A stretch of 64,000 nt of DNA from Halospina sp040196175 (GTDB lineage: Bacteria; Pseudomonadota; Gammaproteobacteria; Pseudomonadales; Oleiphilaceae), in contig NZ_JBEFNF010000001.1 of assembly GCF_040196175.1 (NCBI RefSeq), forward strand, positions 744,001 through 808,000, given 5' to 3'. The stretch's first letter is position 1; each line of letters opens with the position of its first letter. The notes beneath the pieces were generated by a model. That model was not told the DNA's origin. It saw nothing but the letters and a program-made list of their open reading frames with translations, and did not search any database. The translations under genes were made by a program, and so were the position numbers. Positions 41,382 to 50,057 of the stretch are shown one piece after another.

Positions 41382-42509
41382 ATGAGCAACAGCGGCGACC
41401 AGAGCCAGACCGAAAAGGTCAATCTTCTTGGTTTGCCAAGGCATAAAATGGAGCAGTTCTTCGTCGATATCGGCGAGAAAAAGTTCCGTGCAGGGCAGGT
41501 AATGAAGTGGATCCATCATTACGGGGTGGATGACTTTGAAGCTATGACCAACGTCAGTAAGACACTACGGGCGCGGCTTGCGGAGATCGCTGAGATTCGG
41601 GGGCCAGAGGTGCTGCTGGATGAGACGTCGAGCGATGGCACCCGTAAGTGGGTCATGCGGATGGCCGAGGGCAACAGCATCGAGGCGGTGCTGATCCCCG
41701 ACGGCGAGCGCGGTACACTCTGTGTCTCCTCACAGGTCGGGTGCAGCCTTGACTGCAGTTTTTGCTCCACTGGCAAGCGTGGTTTTAACCGCAACCTCTC
41801 AGCGGCTGAGATCATCGGACAGGTGTGGGCAGCACTGCGTACCTTCATGCCCTTTGATCGCGCCAACGAGCGGCCCGTCACCAACGTGGTGATGATGGGG
41901 ATGGGGGAACCGTTGCTCAACTTCGATAATGTCGTTGATGCCATGGACCTGATGATGGACGACTGGGCCTATGGCATTTCCAAGCGCCGGGTAACCGTGA
42001 GCACCTCCGGGGTGATCCCGGCGCTGGAGAAATTGGGTGAAGTGTCTGATGTGTCACTTGCCATTTCACTTCATGCCCCTAATGATGAGCTTCGGAACGA
42101 GCTGGTTCCGCTGAATCGCAAGTATCCGATTGAGCGTCTGTTATCAGCTACGAAACAGTATCTTTCGGGACTTGGGGACAGGCGCCGGGCAACAATCGAA
42201 TACACCCTCATTGAGGGCGTTAACGATCAGCCAGAGCATGCAAGGCAGCTGGCGGAACTGTTGGTCGATGTGCCATGTAAGATCAACCTCATTCCGTTTA
42301 ATCCGTTTCCGGAGAGTGACTATCGGCGTCCGAGCGGCAATGCCGTCAAGCGCTTTCAGGACATCATGAATCAGGCGGGCTATATTACAACGGTGCGCAC
42401 GACCCGCGGTGATGATATTGATGCGGCCTGTGGTCAGCTGGTTGGTCAGTTTGAGGATCGTACGCGGCGCAGCGAGCGCTATATTCCGGTTCACCAGGAG
42501 GTGAGCTGA
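41382..42509 (+). CDS. rlmN: Dual-specificity 23S rRNA/tRNA adenine C2-methyltransferase RlmN
   Basis: 375 residues, radical SAM enzyme methylating A2503 of 23S rRNA and A37 of some tRNAs. The cluster motif C-S-L-D-C-S-F-C places Cys121, Cys125 and Cys128; the preceding Cys114 (G-T-L-C-V-S-S-Q-V-G) and the late A-A-C-G-Q-L provide the methyl-carrying and resolving cysteines. G-M-G-E-P-L-L-N follows. ATG 41382 follows ndk by 30 bp, in the conserved order. Confidence 0.96.
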   Translation: MSNSGDQSQTEKVNLLGLPRHKMEQFFVDIGEKKFRAGQVMKWIHHYGVDDFEAMTNVSKTLRARLAEIAEIRGPEVLLDETSSDGTRKWVMRMAEGNSIEAVLIPDGERGTLCVSSQVGCSLDCSFCSTGKRGFNRNLSAAEIIGQVWAALRTFMPFDRANERPVTNVVMMGMGEPLLNFDNVVDAMDLMMDDWAYGISKRRVTVSTSGVIPALEKLGEVSDVSLAISLHAPNDELRNELVPLNRKYPIERLLSATKQYLSGLGDRRRATIEYTLIEGVNDQPEHARQLAELLVDVPCKINLIPFNPFPESDYRRPSGNAVKRFQDIMNQAGYITTVRTTRGDDIDAACGQLVGQFEDRTRRSERYIPVHQEVS

Positions 42510-42540
42510 ACTGCAACACCTGCGGAGGATGACAGACTCC

Positions 42541-43341
42541 ATGCGAGTGCGGCTCATGGCAGACGCGATGCGAACCACTGCGGTTCTTCTTCTGTGCGTT
42601 CTCGTAGCAGGATGTGTCTCGCAGCGTGAGGGGACCTTTGCCTCAGGGAATCCTGACAAGGCAGAAGATGCGTACGTCCGGCTGGGGCTCGCTTACATCC
42701 AGGATGACCGCTTCGAGCGGGCTCGCCGCCATTTGGACCGTGCGCTCGAGATCAATGACGAGAGTGCTCCTGCTATTGCTGCCAGGGGCTTGATCAGCCA
42801 GGAGGAAGGCGAATTCGATCTGGCCGAGAAACGCTTTAAGAAGGCACTTGAACTGGATCCGGAGTACACCCGGGGGCGCTCCCATTACGGCGTTTTCCTG
42901 TTCAATCGTGGCCGATATGAAGAGGCTCTAGAGCAGTTCCGGCACGCGTCTGAAAATACTGATTACGACAACCGGGCCGGGGTTTTCATCAACCTTGCTC
43001 GCAGCGCGGGTCGACTTGACCGACCCGATGAGGCCGCTGAGGCTTACCAGCGAGCTATGCAGTTGCAGCGGGGCAATGTCACCGCACACATCGGCGCGGT
43101 ATCCTCTTTGGTCGAGGCCGAACGTTATGCGCAAGCCCGTTCTTTGTACCGCCAGCTGACCATGCGTATTGACCGGTCGGCCGAGGTTTCGCATACGCCG
43201 GAATCGTTGCTTGCCGGGATTCGCCTGGCGCGTGAAGCGGGGCGTGACGACAGGGCGTCCAAGCTTGCGCGCCAGCTGGGGGAACGTTTCCCGGATTCAC
43301 AGGAATATCAGCAATACAGGAACATGGTCACTGATGAGTGA
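42541..43341 (+). CDS. pilF: Type IV pilus biogenesis lipoprotein PilF/PilW (TPR)
   Basis: 266 residues from ATG 42541; an earlier ATG at 42529 touches the GGAGG element, and a later one at 42556 is possible. A lipoprotein signal ends in V-A-G-C. About six TPR units follow (for example A-Y-V-R-L-G-L-A-Y-I-Q-D-D-R-F-E-R-A-R-R and S-H-Y-G-V-F-L-F-N-R-G-R-Y-E-E-A-L). It is the pilotin for outer-membrane PilQ. Position between rlmN and rodZ is conserved. Its last codons overlap the rodZ start. Pilus structural genes are not in this window. Confidence 0.9.
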   Translation: MRVRLMADAMRTTAVLLLCVLVAGCVSQREGTFASGNPDKAEDAYVRLGLAYIQDDRFERARRHLDRALEINDESAPAIAARGLISQEEGEFDLAEKRFKKALELDPEYTRGRSHYGVFLFNRGRYEEALEQFRHASENTDYDNRAGVFINLARSAGRLDRPDEAAEAYQRAMQLQRGNVTAHIGAVSSLVEAERYAQARSLYRQLTMRIDRSAEVSHTPESLLAGIRLAREAGRDDRASKLARQLGERFPDSQEYQQYRNMVTDE

Positions 43342-44302
43342 AGAGGGCATCACGGATAATAATAACGAGACAATGCCCCGATCTGTGGGCGAACAACTGC
43401 GAAGCGCCCGCGAGCAGCACGGAATGGATCGGCAGGATGTGGCGGATCAGTTGCACTTGAGGCCTTCCATCATCCAGGCGATTGAGGAAAGCGATTACGG
43501 GGTGGTGCCGGCGGATCTTTTCCTGAAGGGGTATGTCCGTTCCTACGCGCGGCTGACTGAGCAGGACGGGGACGATCTGATTGCACGGCTGGACAGGGAG
43601 CTGGAGCCCTACCGTCAGAGTCAGGAAGAGAAAGAGCCAAGTACTACTGAGATCATACACCAGACAAAACTTCGACGGCGCCGTATAGGTGTTGCGCTCA
43701 TCACGACTGTGACTGTCCTGGTGCTGGGATGGCTGGTCTATCAGTACGGAGCCTTGGTTGTTAATTCAGCAGGCGATGTAGTTGATACCGTCGGGGAGAT
43801 GGAGCTGGATGTGCCTGACTCAGAGCCCAAGCCTGACGTTGAACCTGAACCTGAACCTGAACCTGAACTTGAACCTGATTCTGACACCGGCACCGGCACC
43901 GGCACTGACGCCGGGTCGCAAGCGCAGGTTACAACTGCTGAAACCGAGTCGGACTTGTCCACGCCGGTCGCAACTGTTGAAGAGTCTAAAACTGCAGAAG
44001 ATGAGTCGGGACAGCCGATGACATCGTCAGCGCCGGGCGCTGGTCGTCAGGCTTCACTGACCATTGCCTTTAATGGAGCCTGCTGGGTTGAGGTGGTCGA
44101 TGGCAGTGGCGAACGCGTGGTCGTCACTCTTGCCGAGGCCGGGGATAGAGTGGACTATGAAGGACCAGCGCCGTTTGAGGTGCTGCTGGGCAACGTGGAC
44201 GCGGTTGCGGGAGTCCGTTTCATGGGTGAAGCGGTCGACCTGGGCCAGTATCCGGTGAACGCCGGGCGCGCACAGTTTGTACTTGAAACAGTCAATGGCT
44301 GA
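43334..44302 (+). CDS. rodZ: Cytoskeleton protein RodZ
   Basis: 322 residues from ATG 43334, inside the pilF end. N-terminal helix-turn-helix (about 16-85, V-G-E-Q-L-R-S-A-R-E-Q-H-G, then L-F-L-K-G-Y-V-R-S-Y-A-R) that binds MreB, a basic stretch (R-R-R-R), one transmembrane helix (about 118-140) and a periplasmic part. The linker about 160-190 holds tandem Pro-Glu units and then Thr-Gly units, encoded by near-perfect GAACCT and GGCACC hexamers (bases about 43836-43905). The C-terminal DUF4115 beta domain starts near residue 250 (F-N-G-A-C-W-V-E-V). Role in rod shape with MreB. Confidence 0.92.
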   Translation: MSEEGITDNNNETMPRSVGEQLRSAREQHGMDRQDVADQLHLRPSIIQAIEESDYGVVPADLFLKGYVRSYARLTEQDGDDLIARLDRELEPYRQSQEEKEPSTTEIIHQTKLRRRRIGVALITTVTVLVLGWLVYQYGALVVNSAGDVVDTVGEMELDVPDSEPKPDVEPEPEPEPELEPDSDTGTGTGTDAGSQAQVTTAETESDLSTPVATVEESKTAEDESGQPMTSSAPGAGRQASLTIAFNGACWVEVVDGSGERVVVTLAEAGDRVDYEGPAPFEVLLGNVDAVAGVRFMGEAVDLGQYPVNAGRAQFVLETVNG

Positions 44303-44343
44303 GCCCCGTCGGGGCAGCCGCAGACAGTGACAGGATCGCAACA

Positions 44344-45462
44344 ATGCTTAAGAACGAAGAGTCTCCCATCAAACGCAGGCCCTCACGTCAGATCCATGTG
44401 GGTTCGGTCCCCGTGGGGGGCGACGCCCCCATTGCTGTTCAGAGCATGACGAACACTGACACGCTTGATGTCGAGGGGACAGTAGCGCAGATCCGGCAGC
44501 TGGAGGAAACCGGTGCCGACATCGTGCGTGTTTCCGTGCCGGACATGGACTCCGCGGAAGCTTTTGCAAAGATCCGTTCGGCGGTGAACGTCCCCCTTGT
44601 GGCAGACATTCATTTCGACTACAAGATTGCGCTGCGCGTGGCCGAGCTGGGCGTTGACTGCTTGCGCATCAATCCTGGCAATATCGGCAAGGAAGAACGG
44701 ATCAGGGCCGTAATCAACGCAGCCAAGGATTACGGCATCCCGATCCGTATCGGCGTCAATGCCGGCTCCCTTGAGAAGGATCTGCAGCGTAAGTACGGCG
44801 AGCCCACGTCGGAGGCGATGGTGGAATCCGCCATGCGCCACATTGAGATCCTCGAACGTTATGATTTCAAGGACTTCAAGGTCAGCCTCAAGGCTTCTGA
44901 TGTGATTATGGCCGTCCAGGCCTACCGGCTGATTGCAGAGAAAATCGAACAGCCGTTGCACTTGGGTATCACTGAAGCCGGGGGCTTCCGTTCCGGCTCG
45001 GTCAAATCCTCCGTTGGCCTGGGCATGCTGCTGGCGGAAGGGATTGGTGATACCATCCGCATTTCGCTGGCGGCGGACCCGGTGGAGGAGATCAAGGTCG
45101 GTTTTGACATCCTCAAGAGTCTTCGCCTGCGCACGCGCGGGATCAACTTCATCGCCTGCCCGAGTTGCTCGCGCCAGAACTTTGATGTGATCGGGACCAT
45201 GAACGAGCTTGAGTCCCGGCTGGAGGATGTGAACACCTCCATGGATGTGGCCGTAATCGGGTGCGTTGTCAACGGTCCCGGCGAGGCGAAGGAAGCCGAC
45301 ATCGGTATCACCGGCGGCACGCCCCAGCACCTGATGTATCAGGACGGGGACAAAGATCGCAAGATCGACAAGGCTTCCCTGGTGGATGATCTGGAGCGTG
45401 AAATCCGCGAACGGGCGGAACGCAAAAAGGCGGAAGAAGACGCCATCATCGCCAAGGGGTGA
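44344..45462 (+). CDS. ispG: 4-hydroxy-3-methylbut-2-enyl-diphosphate synthase IspG
   Basis: 372 residues, as in E. coli. Penultimate step of the MEP isoprenoid pathway. Recognisable parts: V-Q-S-M-T-N-T-D-T near the start, R-I-N-P-G-N-I-G, and the [4Fe-4S] cysteines in I-A-C-P-S-C-S-R-Q-N and V-I-G-C-V-V-N-G-P-G-E-A. Between rodZ and this gene lies a small GCCCC-GTC-GGGGC hairpin with no T run. Confidence 0.96.
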   Translation: MLKNEESPIKRRPSRQIHVGSVPVGGDAPIAVQSMTNTDTLDVEGTVAQIRQLEETGADIVRVSVPDMDSAEAFAKIRSAVNVPLVADIHFDYKIALRVAELGVDCLRINPGNIGKEERIRAVINAAKDYGIPIRIGVNAGSLEKDLQRKYGEPTSEAMVESAMRHIEILERYDFKDFKVSLKASDVIMAVQAYRLIAEKIEQPLHLGITEAGGFRSGSVKSSVGLGMLLAEGIGDTIRISLAADPVEEIKVGFDILKSLRLRTRGINFIACPSCSRQNFDVIGTMNELESRLEDVNTSMDVAVIGCVVNGPGEAKEADIGITGGTPQHLMYQDGDKDRKIDKASLVDDLEREIRERAERKKAEEDAIIAKG

Positions 45463-45501
45463 TCGCGGGCAGGCAACCACGCGACCGAACAGGGGAAAAC
45501 C

Positions 45502-46800
45502 TTGGCCAGAATACAGGCAATTCGTGGAATGAATGACATACTGCCGGACCAATCACCGGTCTGGCAGTATCTGGAGCACACCATTGGGAGTGTGCTCAAT
45601 GGCTATGGGTATCGTGAGATTCGGATGCCCATTGTGGAGAAAACCGAGCTGTTCAGCCGTTCTATCGGTGAGGTCACCGATATCGTTGAGAAGGAAATGT
45701 ATACCTTCGAGGATCGTAACGGCGACAGCCTGACTCTCAGGCCTGAAGGTACCGCGGGCTGCGTTCGCGCTGCCGAACAGCACGGGCTGCTTTTCAATCA
45801 GCAGCAGCGACTCTGGTACACCGGTCCCATGTTCCGGCATGAACGTCCCCAGAAAGGACGTTACCGCCAGTTTCATCAGATTGGCGTGGAAGCTTTTGGC
45901 ATGGAAGGGCCGGACATTGATGCCGAGCTGCTTCTGATGACAGCACGGATATGGCGTGCCCTTGGGCTGGCTGATCAGGTGCATCTGGAAATCAACTCCC
46001 TGGGCACGGCCGGAGACCGCCAGCGTTACCGTGAGGCGCTCACCGCCTACCTGGACAATCACCGTGACCGGCTTGACGACGACAGTCAGCGTCGGCTTGC
46101 CAGCAACCCGCTGCGGATCCTGGACTCGAAAGTAGCTGAAACCCAGCGGATTCTTGAGGATGCGCCTGTGCTGGCGGACTACATCGGCGAGGAAAGCCGC
46201 GAGCATTTTCGGGGTCTGTGTGAGCGCCTCGATGCCGCCGGGCTTGGTTATAGCATCAACCCCGGACTGGTCCGGGGGCTGGACTATTACGGCAAAACCG
46301 TGTTCGAGTGGGTTACCGATGCGCTTGGTGCCCAAGGGACCATTTGTGCGGGTGGTCGCTACGACGGCCTGGTGGAGCAGCTCGGTGGCCGATCCACGCC
46401 AGCGATTGGCTTCGCCATGGGCATGGAGCGCCTGATACTGCTTCTGGAGACAGAAAAGCTGGTTCCAGACTGGGTCAACGGTAACGCCGATATCTATGTG
46501 CTGGGGATGGACGAGCGTCTTTCCACCCAGGCGTTCGCCCTCGCGGAGCGCCTTCGGGGTGCCCTGCCGTCGCGGCGAGTTGTCACTCATTGTGGTGGTG
46601 GTGGCTTTAAAAGCCGCATGAAAAAGGCGGATGCTTCCGGCGCACGGTTGGCGGTGATTCTGGGCGCGGATGAGGCCGAAGCCGGGGAGGTCAGCGTCAA
46701 GGATCTTGCAAGTACTGAACAGCATCAGCTGGCACAGTCCGAGCTGGTGGCGGCCTGTGAGGCGCGCCTCGCTCAGAGAACAAACGAACAGGGAGAATAA
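45502..46800 (+). CDS. hisS: Histidyl-tRNA synthetase HisS
   Basis: 432 residues. The start codon is TTG at 45502, supported by the family N-terminus (I-Q-A-I-R-G-M-N-D-I-L-P) beginning four residues later and an AGGGG element eight bases upstream; no ATG is available before the conserved region. Class II motifs: motif 2 (F-R-H-E-R-P-Q-K-G-R-Y-R-Q-F-H-Q) and the histidine-specific L-V-R-G-L-D-Y-Y and G-G-R-Y-D-G-L, with motif 3 G-F-A-M-G-M-E-R-L. Anticodon domain at the C-terminus. Confidence 0.95.
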   Translation: MARIQAIRGMNDILPDQSPVWQYLEHTIGSVLNGYGYREIRMPIVEKTELFSRSIGEVTDIVEKEMYTFEDRNGDSLTLRPEGTAGCVRAAEQHGLLFNQQQRLWYTGPMFRHERPQKGRYRQFHQIGVEAFGMEGPDIDAELLLMTARIWRALGLADQVHLEINSLGTAGDRQRYREALTAYLDNHRDRLDDDSQRRLASNPLRILDSKVAETQRILEDAPVLADYIGEESREHFRGLCERLDAAGLGYSINPGLVRGLDYYGKTVFEWVTDALGAQGTICAGGRYDGLVEQLGGRSTPAIGFAMGMERLILLLETEKLVPDWVNGNADIYVLGMDERLSTQAFALAERLRGALPSRRVVTHCGGGGFKSRMKKADASGARLAVILGADEAEAGEVSVKDLASTEQHQLAQSELVAACEARLAQRTNEQGE

Positions 46801-46803
46801 ACA

Positions 46804-47451
46804 GTGGCGGAAGAAGATGAGCAGTGGGAAGCGTTCAAACGCTGGTGGAAGCAGAATGGTGCCAGCGTGCTCATGGGCATTGCCATCGTCATCCTGGGGG
46901 TAGCCGGCTGGCAGTACTGGGAAGCCCGTGAGGCTACGGCTCGCGCCGAGGCGCGGCAGGGTTTTGACGGCGTGATCAGCGCACTGCAATCCGAAGAAGA
47001 TACTGAAAAGCGTCTTTCCTCCATGGAATACGCGCTGGATAATCTCAAGGATAGCCAGCCAGGCAGTCCTTACGCGGTGTTTTCTGCCATGGTGGCAGCC
47101 AGCGTCTACATGGAAGAATCCCGCCCGGAAGACGCGGTGGAGGAACTTTCATGGGCACTGGAGCAAGCAGGGGGTGAACCACTGCCAATGGTGGTCCGTC
47201 TTCGGCTGGCGCGCGCACAGCTGGCCAATGAGAATTTTGAGGGTGCGCTATCAACACTCGAAGGCATCGCTGATGCTGGCGAGTTCGCACCTCTGTTCCA
47301 CGAACTCAAAGGAGACGCCCATCACGCTGTGGGGAATGAAAAAGACGCGCGGCAGGCCTACCAGGCAGCACGCGAATCCCAGGGAAAAAATATGAATGAC
47401 CGTCTGCTTGAGCTCAAGCTGAGCGACCTGGCCGCAATGGAGGAGGGTTGA
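46804..47451 (+). CDS. yfgM: YfgM family ancillary SecYEG / periplasmic chaperone protein
   Basis: 215 residues, start GTG 46804 three bases after hisS. Cytoplasmic N-terminus with E-E-D-E-Q-W-E-A-F-K-R-W-W-K, one membrane helix (about 18-38), then a helical TPR-like periplasmic domain ending in D-L-A-A-M-E-E-G. In E. coli YfgM works with PpiD at the Sec translocon. Position between hisS and bamB is conserved. Confidence 0.9.
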   Translation: MAEEDEQWEAFKRWWKQNGASVLMGIAIVILGVAGWQYWEAREATARAEARQGFDGVISALQSEEDTEKRLSSMEYALDNLKDSQPGSPYAVFSAMVAASVYMEESRPEDAVEELSWALEQAGGEPLPMVVRLRLARAQLANENFEGALSTLEGIADAGEFAPLFHELKGDAHHAVGNEKDARQAYQAARESQGKNMNDRLLELKLSDLAAMEEG

Positions 47452-48614
47452 TGCGGGCACCTGCCGCAGCTTGGCGCTGCGTGATGATGTATGTGCTGGC
47501 GAGTGTTGTGCTTGCCGGATGCAGCAGCTCCGAGCCCGAAGAGCAACCAGCTGCTGTTCCTGAAGCCTCGGGGGATGTGGAAGTTCGCGAGATCTGGAGC
47601 CGCCGGGTAGCCGATGGCATGGACGGACAGTATCTGTTCCTGTCGCCCGGTGTGCATGAGGGTACGGTCTACGCGGCCACCGAGAGCGGATACATGACGG
47701 CCTATAACGCTCGCAATGGTCGTCGCGACTGGTGGCAAAAGCTGGATGAGAAGATTCTGGCTGGTGTGGGCGTGGACAGCGACCACCTCTATGTGGTGAC
47801 ACGTAATGGGGAATTGATCGCGCTGTCCCATAAGGGAAAGGAACAGTGGCGTGCGTCCCTGCCTAATGAGTCCCTGGTGGCGCCACGGAGCAACGGGCGC
47901 TATGTGGTCGCCCAGACCATTGACGGTGAACTCCTGGCATTCAATCAATCCAACGGTGATCGGCGCTGGCAGTACGACAGCAACATGCCAGTGCTGAGCT
48001 TTCGCGGTAATGCCACCCCTTGGCTGGATGGAAGCCGCGTGATTGCCGGCTTTGACAATGGCCGGGTGGTGTCCCTGGATGTGCGCAGCGGTGCAGTCCA
48101 GTGGGAAAAGCGCTTGGCCGAGCCGGCAGGTAGAACCGAACTGGAGCGGCTGGTGGACGTGGATTCCTCGCCCCACGTGGTTGACGATGCAGTCTATGTG
48201 AGCGCTTATCAGGGGAGTGTGACAGCTCTGGATCTACGGTCCGGCGAAGAACGCTGGAGCCGTGAACTCTCCAGTCTGGAGGCGCCCGCTGTCACTGAAG
48301 ATCAGATAGTGGCCGCTGGCGCGGATGGTACGCTGGTGGGATTTGAACGTGCTTCCCGCAATGAGCTTTGGCGCCACCGTAAACTAGCCTGGCGTCAGCC
48401 GGGCGCGCCTGTGTCTCTGGGAAACCATGTCATGGTGGGGGACTTTGAGGGTTATCTTTACGCGGTTGACGCCGCTGATGGCAGCATTGACGCGCGCCTT
48501 CTTGTAGACGACGCGGGGTTGCGCTCGCCGCCGATCCGGTTCCGTGACCGTGTGATCGTCTTTGGCAACGGGGGCTGGCTGGCTTCCTACCACATAAGGG
48601 AAAGCAGCCGCTGA
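47451..48614 (+). CDS. bamB: Outer membrane assembly lipoprotein BamB
   Basis: 387 residues from ATG 47451, with AGGAGGG directly upstream; a TTG at 47448 and an ATG at 47484 are alternatives. Lipoprotein signal with V-L-A-G-C. The body is an eight-bladed PQQ-type beta-propeller visible as repeated blade ends such as D-W-W-Q-K-L, E-Q-W-R-A-S-L, R-R-W-Q-Y-D, V-Q-W-E-K-R and E-R-W-S-R-E-L. Scaffold of the BAM complex that inserts outer-membrane proteins. Confidence 0.94.
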   Translation: MRAPAAAWRCVMMYVLASVVLAGCSSSEPEEQPAAVPEASGDVEVREIWSRRVADGMDGQYLFLSPGVHEGTVYAATESGYMTAYNARNGRRDWWQKLDEKILAGVGVDSDHLYVVTRNGELIALSHKGKEQWRASLPNESLVAPRSNGRYVVAQTIDGELLAFNQSNGDRRWQYDSNMPVLSFRGNATPWLDGSRVIAGFDNGRVVSLDVRSGAVQWEKRLAEPAGRTELERLVDVDSSPHVVDDAVYVSAYQGSVTALDLRSGEERWSRELSSLEAPAVTEDQIVAAGADGTLVGFERASRNELWRHRKLAWRQPGAPVSLGNHVMVGDFEGYLYAVDAADGSIDARLLVDDAGLRSPPIRFRDRVIVFGNGGWLASYHIRESSR

Positions 48615-48619
48615 AACCT

Positions 48620-50044
48620 ATGATACCTGTCATCGCCGTTGTCGGCCGGCCCAATGTGGGCAAGTCCACCCTGTTCAACCAGCTCACACGTAGCCGGGAT
48701 GCCTTGGTCGCTGACTTTTCGGGTTTGACCCGGGATCGCCAGTATGGTCAGGGGCGCCATCATGGGCGGCGTTTCATTGCCATTGATACTGGGGGGCTCG
48801 CCGGCGAAGAGGAGGCTGTAGACCAGCTGATGGCGGACCAGGCTACCGCCGCCATTGAAGAGGCCGACGCCGTGCTGTTGGTTGTGGATGGTCGTTCCGG
48901 GCTTACGCCCGGTGATCAAGCCATCATTGACCAGCTTCGCCGCCAGGGCGTTGCTGCCCACCTTGTTATCAACAAGACTGACGGCCAGGACGAGGAGCAG
49001 GCGGCAGCTGAGTTCCATGGTCTTGGTTTTGAACTTCTTCACCGAGTTTCCGCCGCCCATAATCGTGGCGTTCGCCAGCTTCTGGATGCCGTGGTTGGCG
49101 ATGAGGAATCTTTGGAAGGGGAAGAAGAGGCAGAAGACGAGGACCGGATTCAGGTTGGCATCATCGGTCGCCCCAATGTGGGCAAGTCGACCCTGGTTAA
49201 CCGGATCCTTGGCGAGGACCGGGTGGTTGTCTACGACGAACCCGGCACGACTCGTGACAGCATCCGGATCCCTTTCAGTCGTCGGGATCGCGACTATACC
49301 CTGATTGATACAGCCGGGGTCCGCCGCCGGCGGCAGGTCAAGGAGAAAGTCGAAAAATTCTCGGTAGTTAAGACGCTCCAGTCGATAGAGCAGGCGCATG
49401 TCGTGGTTGCCATGATTGATGCGCGTGAAGGGCTGGTGGATCAGGATATGCACCTGATTGGCTTCGCCCTTGATGCCGGTCGTGCCGTTGTGGTCGTCAT
49501 CAATAAGTGGGATGGCATGGATCCGGAGGACCGGCGCTGGCTTAAGGAACACCTGAGGTGGCGGCTGGGCTTTCTCGATTACGCCCGGATGCATTTCATT
49601 TCGGCCCTGCATGGTACGGGTGTGGGGGATCTCTATGACTCCATCAATGCGGGATATGATTCCGCGATGGCAAAATGGTCCACCAACCAGCTTACCCGCA
49701 TTCTGCAGGATGCGGTTACCCAGCATCCGCCACCTATGGTGCGGGGCCATCGTATTAAACTGCGTTATGCCCATCAGGGCGGCTCCTGCCCGCCACGGGT
49801 CGTGGTGCACGGGACCCAGGCGGATGCTGTGCCCAGAGACTATCAGCGTTATCTGGAGAACACCTACCGCCGGGTACTGAAGGTTGAGGAAACGCCCATC
49901 CGGTTTGAGTTCCGATCGCCGGACAACCCCTTTGAAGGCCGGAAAAACACGCTCAACAAGCGCCAGAAACAGAAGAAAGCGCGCTTGATGCAGCATGTGA
50001 AAAAGAAGGAAAAGCAGACCAAGCACCGCAAGAAACGGGCTTGA
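48620..50044 (+). CDS. der: Ribosome assembly GTPase Der (EngA)
   Basis: 474 residues with two tandem GTPase domains: first P-loop G-R-P-N-V-G-K-S at residues 9-16, second at about 180-187, each with its own D-T-x-G and N-K-x-D motifs (D-T-G-G/D-T-A-G; N-K-T-D/N-K-W-D). An acidic Glu-rich linker joins them and a KH-like domain and a Lys/Arg-rich tail (K-K-K-E-K-Q) end the protein. Needed for 50S maturation. Convergent with pta. Confidence 0.96.
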   Translation: MIPVIAVVGRPNVGKSTLFNQLTRSRDALVADFSGLTRDRQYGQGRHHGRRFIAIDTGGLAGEEEAVDQLMADQATAAIEEADAVLLVVDGRSGLTPGDQAIIDQLRRQGVAAHLVINKTDGQDEEQAAAEFHGLGFELLHRVSAAHNRGVRQLLDAVVGDEESLEGEEEAEDEDRIQVGIIGRPNVGKSTLVNRILGEDRVVVYDEPGTTRDSIRIPFSRRDRDYTLIDTAGVRRRRQVKEKVEKFSVVKTLQSIEQAHVVVAMIDAREGLVDQDMHLIGFALDAGRAVVVVINKWDGMDPEDRRWLKEHLRWRLGFLDYARMHFISALHGTGVGDLYDSINAGYDSAMAKWSTNQLTRILQDAVTQHPPPMVRGHRIKLRYAHQGGSCPPRVVVHGTQADAVPRDYQRYLENTYRRVLKVEETPIRFEFRSPDNPFEGRKNTLNKRQKQKKARLMQHVKKKEKQTKHRKKRA

Positions 50045-50057
50045 GGCGAATCAAGCC
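50038..50057. terminator. Hairpin between convergent der and pta
   Basis: GGCTTGA (50038-50044) pairs exactly with TCAAGCC (50051-50057) around the loop GGCGAA; both stop codons lie in the stem. No T run on either side, so the termination role is tentative. Confidence 0.35.

Noticed and set aside
43836..43905. Tandem short repeats considered as a possible CRISPR or transposon end.
   Set aside because: They are in-frame hexamers inside rodZ coding for Pro-Glu and Thr-Gly, with no spacers or inverted ends.
44303..44343. GCCCC-GTC-GGGGC hairpin between rodZ and ispG considered as a terminator.
   Set aside because: Five base pairs with a three-base loop and no T run; the genes are normally co-transcribed.
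45553..46989. 478-codon open frame on the minus strand opposite hisS.
   Set aside because: It is the shadow of an intact synthetase gene; no ribosome-binding site or domain features.
48587..50026. 479-codon open frame on the minus strand opposite der.
   Set aside because: Antisense to a complete two-domain GTPase; composition is a codon mirror, with no motifs.
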